Below the pieces are notes generated by a model. The model did not search any database. It saw only the letters and a program-made list of their open reading frames with translations, and had not been told where the DNA came from. The translations under genes and the position numbers were made by a program. Source: Loxodes magnus (Eukaryota > Ciliophora > Karyorelictea > Loxodida > Loxodidae). Taken from it: 64,000 nt of DNA. The DNA lies in assembly GCA_946699065.1 (NCBI GenBank), contig CAMPDV010000680.1, forward strand, positions 124,001 through 188,000, in the 5' to 3' direction. Positions 45,501-57,230 of this stretch are shown one piece after another (the first letter of the stretch is position 1; each line of letters begins with the position of its first letter).

Positions 45501-48500
45501 TATATAGATGATATTGTAATTTAGCATTCCCCATTTGAATTCCAAAGATTAATAATTCCTGTTTTATATGCTTAATTTTCATGAATTGATATGTTGTCTA
45601 ATTAAAATATACCATTTTAAGCGAATATAAATGATCCTTCATCTGCCAAGCATTCGGTAACTACCGAGTTTTTTATAAATAATTTACTTTACATATCAAG
45701 AAAAATAACACCGCCTTTGAGTTTTGGTCAATTATCATAAAAATTGATTAAATCCATCTCAACTCTTGATATAAACATGTAGATAACTGCCCCTTCTAAT
45801 GCTGAATTATTATAAAATTATGAATTTGTAAGTATTATTTTTGATTATTCACAATAGGTAAATCCACCAAAAGCTGCGTAATTATTAAAGCCTGTTATAT
45901 TGTAAATTTGTGCATCTACTTAGAAAAATTAGAAGGTTCCTCCTTAAAAAGATAGGTTATCTTCAAATAAATTATTATAAATATAAATTTTATCTTTATT
46001 GGCATCTATCACTCCTCCTTAACTTTAAGCTAAGTTATCTTTGAACTAGCAATTAATAATTTAATAGTCTGAAGTGTAAGATTGTATTGAACCCCCTTTC
46101 TATCCTTTATTTCCTTGAAATTGAGAATTTTTTTTATTGCTTTAGTGAACTTTAAGTAAATCATTGCTCCACTTAAAGCTTCATTATTAGAAATGAAGCA
46201 ATTAGTTAAGTTAAACTGTTTACCTGTTATGTCCATTAAATCTCCTTTTATAATATAATTTGATTCAATTTAACTTTCAGTAATTTCTAAATTAGAGTTT
46301 TTAACTTCTATTATTCTATATTAAAGTTAATTCTACATAAATAAATTATCTCTTATGATCATAGTATCTATTTACTAGACTTGGACTAATACATTTACTT
46401 AGTTACTTTGAAATTAACAGTTATCTAACTGAAGAAATTGTACATTTTCTATTTCTAAGAGGTTAGAGTCTGTATCTGTGTTGTTATAGAACTAACTTGA
46501 TTGAATGTATACAGGTGAAGCTTGCTATAGGTATAAGATTATTCCTTATTTAGCCTTACTCCAATAAGCCTTTAAATTAAATCTCCATTTTATAGGTAAA
46601 TACATCCTCCTTGTTCATATGCTTCGTTGCTTCCCATTTCTGCCTTATCCAAAGTAACTTAAGAACGTAGACTAAAAATAACAGCTCCTTTAGATGCATT
46701 GTTACCATAAGCTTGTAGATTAATAAATATTATTTCAGACTGATCAAAGTAAAAATTACCATTGAATTTAACTTTGTTAAGTATTGCTTAAATATCTTAT
46801 AAAATGACTGTCTGTTTTCAAAAGTTTCCAATGCTTCCTATAGAAGCTTAGTTAGAAACAAATTAGCAGTTTATAATATAAAATAGATTTTACTTTTTAT
46901 CTGTGAATATATCAATCACACCACCTTAAGAATAAGCAGAATTTTCTTAGAATTAACTATTTCTTATGGTGGTTACAAATGAGTTACTTAGTTACATAAA
47001 TCCTCCGCTTTAAAATATAGCTTCGTTTCTTAAACTTTAAACACTTTCCATCAAAATTATATTAGAATCTTATAAATACAAGGCACCTCCTCTATTCCCT
47101 TTGTTTTATATAAAAGAACAATTTTAAATTAGCTAAACATTTGATTTATATAATCGAATAGACCCTCCTTGATAAGTTGAGTTATTCTAAAGAAATTAAT
47201 TGTCTATAAAGCTTTAAATGGATTAGAAGTTTATAGAAAAACTACCTCCATTGTTTTCCTTGTTTTAGCTAAATAAATTATTTTAGATGATTGTAGCTTA
47301 TTTATTATCCACTAAATAAAATGCTCCTCCATCATAGTTAGCTGTGTTTTAAAATAAAATGCTATTTTCTATTATATAAATATTTGATACTGATGAAAAA
47401 TGAAACCCTCCAAAACTTTTTACTTCATTCCTTATAGCTTTTACTAGAATTATTTAAGTTAAATTCGAATGAAAAGATGCTAGAGAGCCTCCATATAAAG
47501 CTTTGCTTTCTACAAAAGAAGAATTGTATATGAGACTAACACTTGAATTTTCAAAATAGATTGCTCCTCCATAATTTAGAGAGATACTGTTTATAAGAAT
47601 CGAGTTAGAAATACTGGTTATCTTTGTTGCGTTTAAAAATATACAACCCCCAAAATAGTTTGCAGAGTTGTTTCTGAAAATACTGAAGTTTATGTTTCTG
47701 ATACTAGAGTTAAGAGTTAAATAAAAGACTCCTCCACTCTTTTTAGCGATATTATTAGCGAAACTACTATTTCTTAATTAATCAATATTTGATTAGTTTC
47801 CAAACAAAAAGCTTCCCATCTTATCTAGAGCTATATTTTCCTCAGCAATTATATTTTCAATCGATGTTATATTAGTCAAGTCAATATAGAAAGACCCACA
47901 CCACTACTAACTCTATTTTTCTTGAATAAAGTATCTTTAATTAGTAAAATATTAGATTGGACTGTATAGAAAACACCTCCAAATATCGATGCACTATTTT
48001 ACTAGTATGTACTGTTTACTATTAACTCTATGCTTGAATATGAGGCACTAATACATCCTCCATTTTAAGTAGCTTAATTAGAATAAAAGAAGCTATTTTA
48101 AATTACTTTAATCAAAGATTGCTGCATTCAAATAATTCCTTCAGTTCCTTTGTTGTTCTCAAATTTGCATTCTTGAATACTTAAGTTTGAGTAAATTAAA
48201 TAAAAGGCTCTAACTAAAGATGAACCTCCATTGGAAAGGAATTAGCTTTTAATGAGATACTAATTAGACTTATATGACTAAAAGATTCCTGTAGTTTAGG
48301 CTGAATTTTACTAAAATAGGGAATTTTCTATAACTAAAGTTGACTCTGTATGCATTATTAGTGTTTTAATGGCTGTATTTTTTTAAAAGTAGTCTTGTTT
48401 ATATTTAACTAGCTATTATAGGAGTAAATCACTTATCCTTAATTAGCTAAGATACTACTGTTTTAAATAGAAAGTTTGGAACTATTTAGATAAAATAGCT

Positions 48501-49169
48501 GATTTCAGAAAGGAATTTTCATATTTTCTACCTGTGAGTTTTGTAGAAGAAAGCTACTTTAATAGAAATAAAATCAGGAATCTTAGGTCTATTAAGAGTC
48601 TTTAATAGTGGAATTTATAATAACTAACTGAGATTTGGTAGCATTAAGGAAAGAAGTTTATTAGTTCTAACTAGATTGGAGTTAGTCAAAATCTATTTTG
48701 TATTATTGAATCTTAATTGTTAAGTCTACCATAGCTAAGTAGTCCTTTACTAGTAGCAAAGTACTATTTTTAAAGATGCTAATAGTGGCATTTGGTAGTT
48801 TATTATAGCACATTTCTATGTGACTTTCATTGTCTTAGCATTTCTTAAATTACTAGATTGTTATTTATTTCCCTTATTATTACTAAGTTCTTCCTCTCAT
48901 TATTTCACATTTATCTATACAATTCTTACATTTCAAGCAGTCTAAGCTATGCTCGTGTGGTGATATGTATATTATATGAGACTCTCCTTCTTCTAAAGCA
49001 TAAATAGTCTCTGAAATGGAAGTAAAAGGGAAATTTATAGTTCCATTAGAATCTTAAATACTAAGTGAACTAAAAAGAGCGGGAGATGTTACATTTACTT
49101 AGCTAAAGTTTTGGTAATAGAGAATAAATTTAAGGCAATAAATAGAAAAGTAAAGGGATTAACTTCCAT
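42508..49169 (-). CDS. Second giant pectin-lyase-like membrane protein, one 29-nt intron
   Basis: ATG 49169-49167 starts a signal peptide (MEVNPFTFLFIALNLFS). A 29-nt intron at 49098-49070 (GTAAATG...TTTTTAG) joins GCT AA to T, after which one frame runs about 6.5 kb. It has beta-helix-like repeats with N-G-G-A/G-G-V turns, a Cys-rich module with KKGFWRKSF and NWKGEC, several transmembrane helices and a basic tail: the layout of the 1602-9785 protein, with matching GFL-IGY and WEI/WEF motifs. About 2210 residues to TGA 42510-42508. Skipping that TGA reaches another at 42255-42253, inside the right arm of the inverted repeat, so the real end is uncertain. TGA encodes the conserved Trp at 43936. 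The extracellular binding role is inferred. Confidence 0.85.
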
Positions 49170-50319
49170 TATACAGTTAAGAATAAAATAATAACTAAAT
49201 AGAGCTATTAAATTAATAGCTTAACTAAAACTAACTTTAATCAACTAATATATCAAACATTTCCATAACTATTATTAGACTGTTCCTTATAAAGGATTTA
49301 ATAGATATACATTAATAAATATAAGAAAAAGGAGAGTAGTTTGTATAAAGAAAGCTATAATAAAGTATATATGTCTTTATTAAATAATTTTTAGTAAGCT
49401 ATTAAATTAATTTACATCTAGTTATTTATTTAGGTACCAAGTAATTAATTTTTAAGACATTGATAAACCTATCTAACTATAAAATTATTGTATACTTATT
49501 TATAGGTTTAGATTTAAGAAACTTAATAGCCTTGTAATTAAGAAAATAAAAGTTAAAGTTAGAGTGTATAATCAGAAAGGTTTGTATTTATTTAATATCC
49601 TCTTTTTCTTTATGTATTAACATTTTAATATCTAAAATGATGTCTTCTATTATGTAGGTAATCTTTCCTTAAATTAAATAATGCAAAACTAAATGCCTTT
49701 TTCCTTATAACTAAATTTTAGAATTAGTTAGGATCTTAGACTTAGCTATAATTATCCTTAGGGTGCATATAGCAAAGAGTAAAGAATAAAATAGCTTATT
49801 TTTTAAGTAATTAAGTTATTTAAGCTTCTTAGGATTATCTAAATAACCATTCACATCCTGCTTTCGTACTAAAGTGACTTTAATAGTTTATTAATTTGAT
49901 TTGTATTGAGATACTAAATTAAAACATTAGAGAAAGATAAGTTCTTATTTTAAAATAATATTAGTTAAGAGCTTCTATTAAGACTTATGCTTTATAAGTC
50001 TATGTAGGTAGCTACTCTCAGTAAAAATAGCATAGTTAGTTCTCTATGTTAGGAAATATTAAATGATGGGCATTGACGATTATACTTCTGTTGTATTGAA
50101 TCCTGCTTAAATAAACTAATTAAAAGTATAGGAAATAAGTTAGTTAAAGATAAACTTAATTATATAGTTAAATACTTTAACCATATACAATCATTCTACT
50201 ATTTAACTATCAAATGCATGAGAATATAAATTTAATAGAGATTAAATAGTTCAGTTATATATCTACTGGAATATATTTCATATCTACCTTTAAGTCTATA
50301 ACCTTATATAATACAAATA
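49170..50319. other. No gene resolved; 5' flank of the giant gene
   Basis: Very AT-rich with no domain found. The promoter of the minus-strand giant gene must lie at the left end of this stretch. Confidence 0.45.
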
Positions 50320-51430
50320 TCACCCATTAGTTATTTCTATCCTCATCAAATTAAGTTTAAATAAGAAAGAAAAGGAACAGCTAATCATTTATTTTAGATA
50401 TAGCATATAAATTTAAATACCAACTTAGATACTTTATTACCTCCATAATGTAAAATCAATAAAGTAGCTTCTATCATTTATACCCTTAAAACCCACTATC
50501 TAGTAAAAAGTTCTCAGTTTAGGTTAATTAGAAAAATAAAGGCTTTAGTATTAATAAAATACATACACTTACCTATATAAATAAATCAGTTATATATCAT
50601 TTCTCTTATTTAAAAAGATTTCTAAATCTAAATCATTATTTTAATGATATAGTGCTAAGAACTTTCAAACCTTAGTCTTGAACATTAAATTAAAATTAAG
50701 CAAGGCTGCTACAAAACTGAGTGTCTAATTAATAAAAATAAAGCTTTAAACTATTATTAAGTAATCTATCACTAAAAGTTGGCTTATATGATCATGCAAA
50801 ATTTAAATTCTCTCTAATAATTTCCTAAAATTTAAGCTATATAAAATAACAATTATTTTAATTCTTCAATCATAATCAAAGCAGTGATATATAAAAGGAA
50901 CATTTATATTAAGAATAATAAAAATAACTAAATAGTAAATCAAAGCCTTTAGAAAAAGCAAAATAAAGATATAAGCTTTATAATCAATTTGAAAATGATA
51001 ATTAACAAAGGAAATATTAATTAAAATATATATAGCCTCGTGAGTAAAATAAATACCACTTGCTTTTTCTTTTAATCTTAATAAATTTAGAGTAACTAAA
51101 TTAAAGAAAATGAAATTAATAAAACACAAAAATTAGAAAAAAGAAGTAAACTAATTTAAAGGAAAAACTAAAATTGAATAAAATAAATGATGTACATTTA
51201 TTATAATACTTATGAATAAAAATGCTATAACTACAAAAGTTATTTATTATATTTATGAACAATTTATAATATTTTTGAAGAATAGATCAATGCTAATATA
51301 TTTATTCAAACTATTTTAAATCAAACAAAAGCTAGCATTCTATAGAGTTTAGATACTTTTATTATAATCTTGTAGATAAACATTTTCAAATTCTTTGTTG
51401 CTTTTTGTATTTAGTATGGAATTAATAAAA
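50320..51430 (-). CDS. Multi-pass membrane protein, family uncertain
   Basis: The minus-strand frame ending at TGA 50322-50320 reads several hydrophobic helices, for example FVVIAFLFISIII, FLKALIYYLVIFIILNI and IIVILYSLNF, separated by basic loops (LLRLKEKASGIYFTHEAIY). The order of helices and the segment YISIDLFFKNIINCSQ recall polycystin/TRP-type channels, but I cannot identify a pore or a family signature. The start is unresolved: coherence begins near 51430 with no clear ATG. At least one TGA is internal (DYDWRIKI). Confidence 0.3.
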
Positions 51431-52837
51431 GAAATATTTATTATACTTCAAGATCATTATTTATAGATAAATAGGAAAAGAGATATACATTTTAGTTAGT
51501 ATTTATTAAAGATTAAGTTCTCTTTACGCAATAAAGTTTATAATAAAATGTAGAATTTTATTATGAGAAGCAGAATACAGAAGAGGCATAAAATTAATTT
51601 GCATATTTTATTTGCTTAAAATCAAAAAAACCTATGATTAGGCTACAACTCTTGCTGATCTAGAGAAATTAAAAAAAAGAAAGATAAAAATTTTCTAACT
51701 ATTAATTTAAATTAAGCAAATAAGAACTTAAAGAATTAGCTAATTATCATATTAAAGCTTATATAGCAATAATAATAAATATAACTATATTCAAATAGAG
51801 CTTTGCTTTATTTGTTTAATTTTAAAAAGAGTTTATAAAATAAAGTTATAGTTAATAAAAGTATCTTAAAGAATGCTTATAAATTTCTTTTTATAATATA
51901 AACTCAAATCTATGATGTATGAAAAGTAAATTCATAAGAGAAACACATCATAAAATAGACTAAATAAAATAATTAAGTGAGCATTCTTAATCCTTTGAAA
52001 TACACTAATTAATATTCTAATATTTAAATTTTTATTAGTAGCTTCTATATTTTAATGCTTTTATCATAAAAGGAAATTAAGAAAAGGAAGGTATTATATA
52101 TTTTATTTAATAGAAGCAAAGATAAACTTTTAACTCTTTGGTAAGTCACACTTAAATAATTATAATTTTTTGCTTATTTGTAATATTTTATCTCTTAGTA
52201 AATCTTTAGAAAGTAACTTTTCCCATAAAAAAATTATATAGTAAATAGTAAAAATATTTTAAAATCTAGCTTTTCTTTAAGCTTTTTATTTAAAAATTAT
52301 TTAATTATTTCTCTTTTATTCACTACTGAAGAGAAAAATGTTCTCATACTAAGAAAAAAAAGAAATCTATATAAAAGTTATGAAGCTTTAATATCCAAAT
52401 TATTTGAGTAAATAGAGAAAAAAATCGGAATAAAATAATGAATTAGGAGTTTAGTAATTTCTTTTATTAAATAACTAAGATTAACTTCATCTCTTATGGT
52501 TAAATTTTAAATAACTTTTGCTTTTAAGTATATGCATTCTATAGATCTAATAGTTTCCCTAGATATAGTGTTGGCTTATGTATTCTAAATTAAGAGTTTT
52601 CTAAAGTTTATCTTAAATAATAAGCAATATTATGGTTAAATACAATTAAAGCTAAATATAATTAAGTTATAGTTCTAAATTAATAATTAGCTATATAAAA
52701 GACAAAGTGCTATTAAACTTACATCTAAAGCATTAATTTACTTAAATGTATTACTTTTACTTTAATAAAATGTAAGTGTAGATAAATAATAATTAGCTAG
52801 AATTTTAATCTTTTTAGTTAAGCTTAAAACTTAAAAA
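51431..52837. other. No gene resolved
   Basis: About 1.4 kb with A+T near 80 percent by eye. No feature supported. Confidence 0.45.
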
Positions 52838-52906
52838 TCCACAACTTGGGTATCGATCCCAATGCCTCTCGAATGCTAAGCGCTCTAGCATTTGAGCTAG
52901 ATCCCC
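52838..52906 (-). pseudogene. Decayed tRNA-Ala(AGC)
   Basis: The minus strand reads GGGGATCTAGCTCAAATG at the 5' end and GGCATTGGGATCGATACCC in the T arm, as in eukaryotic tRNA-Ala. The anticodon arm has lost about four bases (GCGCTTAGCATTCGAG) and no longer forms a five-pair stem. The 3' acceptor strand is GTTGTGG, so only two canonical pairs and one wobble of seven remain with GGGGATC. It cannot fold or be aminoacylated normally. It stands in AT-rich DNA with no intact tRNA-Ala in the window. Confidence 0.8.
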
Positions 52907-53660
52907 TTTAGATATATTTTTAATAGTTAAATATAATTATATCTTATATATTTAAATAAATTAAACTTTATCATTTTACGAGATAATCAAGTTATTAAGT
53001 TTAATAGCTATTTAATATCTATCACTAATATTAACAGCAAACTATATACAAATATTATTTTTATTTTATGTGCAAGCACAAAGGAAATAGTAATTAATGA
53101 AAATAAATAAAAAAGATTAAAATAATAATTTAACAGTAAAGATAAAATTAAGTTAATGAAATAAGATAATGCTTAAGGATAGAATATTAAGATATATTCA
53201 GCTGAAATCTATAGAAGAACTTCTTTATTCTTTGAAAATCGTATTTATAAAAAATAAAAGATGAAATCCCTTTAATCTTAACGCTCAACTATAAATTCCG
53301 CGAGTTTTTATTTTAGCACTAATTATATTCAAAATGGTATTTTCTCTAAAATTTAAGGTAAACTAACATCGATTATAAAAAACTTAGAAATTGTTGAAAA
53401 GCATAAAAATAAAGATTTATAAATAAAAGAAAAACTCTTAAATATATCAGATAGAAACAGATACAATTATTATGTAATTAACTTATATTAGAAACCTTTC
53501 TAGTTTCTAGTATTTTTTCTTTTATAACTTTTTTATTTTGATATTTATTTCTTTTCTTATCCTTTATTTTATAATTTTTCACGGCATCCTCTCAAGTTTC
53601 CCCTAAAATTTAGAAAGAAGTATAAAATAAATAAAGGAGAAATTCACCATCTAGAACTGT
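52907..53660. other. No gene resolved
   Basis: AT-rich flank upstream of the small gene at 53661. Confidence 0.45.
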
Positions 53661-54172
53661 ATGGATGCAATGAAAATCAATAAAGAATAGTTATAGCTTG
53701 CACTATAGAAGATGATGGATATAATAACAAAGCCTTAGTTTAGTTCTAATTCAAGTATGATCGATTTTAAAAAAGAGAAAATTTAAAATCCATAAGAAAA
53801 TGAACCAAAAATGAGATAATACCTCTAAACCGATACAGAATCTCAATTTTAATTTGGTTGAATCAATTTAAAGTTTATAATAGTGATTTATAAACTAAAA
53901 TATCTTAGATAAATATTTAAAAAAAGTTTCTTAGAAACTATGATAGCTAAGAAACATCTCAATTAAGTCTATAAAAACCAAATTAAAATTGAGCGATGAA
54001 TACATCTTACAAGTTTCTAATAGAATATAAAGCAAATGGTATATTTATTTATATACCTATTATTTTATGAGAAGAAGCAGAAAAAATCAAGATACTTTTT
54101 CAAGTTGGAGAAAAAAATCCTCTATTTAATAAATTTTTGGTAAAAACGAACAAAGTTTAGACTTATAAATGA
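53661..54172 (+). CDS. Small unknown protein, 17-nt intron
   Basis: ATG 53661 starts MDAMKINKEQLQLALQKMMD, an acidic helix-rich N-terminus. A 17-nt intron at 53857-53873 (GTTGAATCAATTTAAAG) restores the frame reading YNSDLQTKISQINIQKKF and continues to TGA 54170-54172. Exon 2 contains SQETSQLSLQKPNQN, almost the same as SKQEISQLSLQKPNQN near the N-terminus of the 57-61 kb protein; the two DNA copies are about 90 percent identical over some 45 bases. About 164 residues. Function unknown. Confidence 0.5.
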
Positions 54173-55277
54173 ATAATAAAAGATTTAAGAATCATATAAA
54201 ATATTAAATTTAATCAAAATTATCCAATTTGTCTAAAATTTACTTCTAACTAATTCAAAATAGCTAATATTTCATTCTGCTATAGTAAGAATTTTATATT
54301 TTATATCTTAAGGTTAGAAATATTTTAAAATATTTCGATATAGAGAATAAACAAAAGAAGAACAAGACATATATAATTAAATTTATTTTAGTTTAATAGA
54401 TGTTAAAAAAGATTGCATATAGGTTAAAGTTTTAAATGAACATGTCCTAAAAACAATTAATTAATTAAGAATTATATTTAATAAATTTAAAAATTGAATC
54501 AATAAAAGAGTTTAAATATTTAGTATAATTGAGATATAACAGCAATAAATATAACTCCAACTATAAATATTACAAGAATGTTTAATATAAAGTATTTATT
54601 TTCTTTCAACTCCTTTTCTTACCTCTATTTTGTTTTTTCTTTAGTTATTAATATTTTTGAAGCAAAATATTGTTCTTAAAGCATTTGAAATTGTATGTTT
54701 TAAAAGCTGGAACAAAATAAGTTGATATATTTATAAATAGTTAAATTAAATTTCTAGAGAATCTCTTGCATATATAATTTTAGTCTTATACATTTAATTT
54801 ACTTTTATCAATATTATATAATATTAAATTTAACATTTATACTAATTATCTCTTCTAAAAAGGATTCCAAATTAGATTAGCTAATTATACTACAGAACTA
54901 ATAATATACAAGAAGAAATTCTAAGTTATTAAGACACTTACAAAGAAAGGAAAAATTGCGTTCCTAATTTCTAACGTTTAAGAATAAAAAAATGAAGATG
55001 AATATTAAGTAAATAAGAGAATAAAACAGTTATTAACAAAATTAATTAAATCGCAGAGTTGATGGAAAAAGCATTTCTTTAAAATATTGCAATGAATACC
55101 CTATGGATGCAGAACCTAAAGATTAACCAGATATAATTTATTTATATTAAAGAAAAAAAGTAATGCTGATATTGCAGGAGATTTTACTTTATATAAAATA
55201 TTGCAGGTATTTTAAACGAAAAAACTTAAAACTAAGGTTATCATTAAGAAATTTATATTGCACTTCGAATGGGATAT
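54173..55277. other. No gene resolved
   Basis: About 1.1 kb of AT-rich DNA; frames compete and no domain is seen. Confidence 0.4.
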
Positions 55278-55750
55278 ATGCAGAAAGAAAATGTACAAAA
55301 AAATGAAATTGTAAGAGATAAAAAATGGAATAATAAAGATGGAACGAATAAATATTAGATAATGAACTTAACTGAAGAAAGCTTCTAATAATAAAAATAA
55401 GTCAAATCAGTACAAATAAATAAGTTTATAAGGAATAGAATCAAGACGAAAACTGAAATGACGAAACAATTAAATTTCAATACAGTGAAGAACCTATTAA
55501 AAGTGGAAACACTATAATTCATTATTATTATATGACCTTCAGAATCTTAAACAGTAATTGCACTGTATTTCAATTATGATAAATTCATCAACATTTTCAC
55601 CAAAATTACATATTACTACAGCTAACGTTTAAACGAAGCATAATTAACTCTTGCCGAAATTATGAAAAAAAACTTTAATTTTATAGAAAGAAGCAGTCTC
55701 TTAAATATATTTATTAATAATTTTCACTTAGATATCATAAAAAAACACAT
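55278..55750 (+). CDS. Possible small gene
   Basis: ATG 55278 (MQKENVQKNEIVRDKKWNNK) opens a Lys/Asn/Gln-rich frame. A second frame over 55380-55540 reads an acidic stretch (YKEQNQDENWNDETIKFQYS) followed by HYYY. I cannot choose between one spliced gene and two readings. No family recognised; the end is approximate. Confidence 0.25.
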
Positions 55751-56550
55751 TTAAATCCTTTTCTATTTGACATAAAATCCTTTAAGCAGTTATTATTGTG
55801 AATTAATTTAGAATCTTACATTAAAATATTCTAGTTAATTTTATTCCAAGTGTTTGCTAAATAATTTGACATTGTAGATCTAAAAATTATAAAAGTTATA
55901 ACTATAAGTATATTTGCTTAAATATTTTTAGTAAATTGTGCTAAATACATCTTTATATTAAAAAAGCTTGATTTTAGTTAGAATTTTAATTAAAATGGTT
56001 TATGTTAGAAGTGTATTAACTTATAAATACTAAAAGTTTAAATTAAAACTAATTTAAATCAATAAAATAGATTTATTGAATGAATAATCTGATTATTACC
56101 TATCTTGTAGTTATTCTTTACAAATTAATAATTTTCATTTTAGTTTTAGAGATACAGGCTTAATAAACAATATCTAAGCAAAAATAAAAGATATCATAAA
56201 TGGTAAATAATACCTATTATTAATGAAAATAAATGTAAAGTAAGAGAAAATTTAGTAAATAAATTGGATTAAATCTTTTCTAATGAATAAACTTAAATAA
56301 TCTTAACTTTGAAATACTAAAAAGAGATATATTAACTATTCTTGGAGAATCAAACTCTAATATCTTAATTCTTTAAAATAAAAAAAAAACCTGTAGCAAA
56401 CCGAAGTGAAGAGTCAACAAAAAAATAATTTATTAAAAAAGAAAATTAGCAAAAATTCGGAAACGTAAATGGTAAATCTCCAACTAAAGTAAATAGAATA
56501 GAGTTTCTACAAATTTACCTTATAAACATAAAATAGTCCAATAGAACTAA
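55751..56550. other. No gene resolved
   Basis: AT-rich; no supported feature. Confidence 0.45.
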
Positions 56551-56990
56551 ATGAATGGAGAATCTATAAACATTGAGAAAGAGCTAAAAATAATTTGTAT
56601 ATAATAAGATGTTAATTCTAAAGAAGAAAGAACATTTAATAAGACAATATTAAAAGTTAAAATAACAGTAAAGAATAGAGAAAACGAAGCTATGGACCAA
56701 ATTGAGCTAAATATTTTGCTTAAGAGATTTAAAATATATAGAAAAAACTGTGCTTATAGGAATAGAACTAAATTAGTTAATAAAGGAAGCAAATATTTCA
56801 ATAATGAAGAAAATGAAAAAAGGAGTTACAAATAAAATAATCCTAAAATAACAAGAAGAAACATGAGTTGAAGATGAAGAATAGGAAGAAAAACTACAAC
56901 AATTTCTGTAGCATTTTGGAAAGTTACATAAAAACTAATACAATTAAACTTATTCAGAATCATGATGCTCCTTTTTAAGGAGGAATCGCA
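56551..56990 (+). CDS. Possible small acidic gene
   Basis: ATG 56551 (MNGESINIEKELKIICIQQD) opens a Glu/Lys-rich frame. Near 56725 coherence passes to another frame (DLKYIEKTVLIGIELNQLIK, then EETWVEDEEQEEKLQQFLQH) that reaches TGA TGC at about 56960. A small intron is implied but not located. No family recognised. Confidence 0.3.
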
Positions 56991-57230
56991 CTAATCTATT
57001 ATTATTATGTAATATTTTTATGAATTTAGATAAAGATTCTAATTTAAACTTTCATTAGCTAGCATTATTTAAAAGTATCTGATTCTTATAATTATATTTT
57101 AATATTACACATATAATATGAAAAAAATAATATAATTCAAACATTTTATACTTTAAATTTATCTATAAGTAAAATTAATTTTATAATGGTAATTATAAAA
57201 ATTTTTCATATTATAGTTACCTAAGCGTTT
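56991..57230. other. Convergent intergenic spacer
   Basis: AT-rich; 3' flanks of the two neighbours. Confidence 0.5.

Noticed and set aside
50320-51430. Polycystin/TRP channel
   Set aside because: Only helix count and one segment are suggestive. No pore, ankyrin or extracellular polycystin signature is visible, so the name was not assigned.
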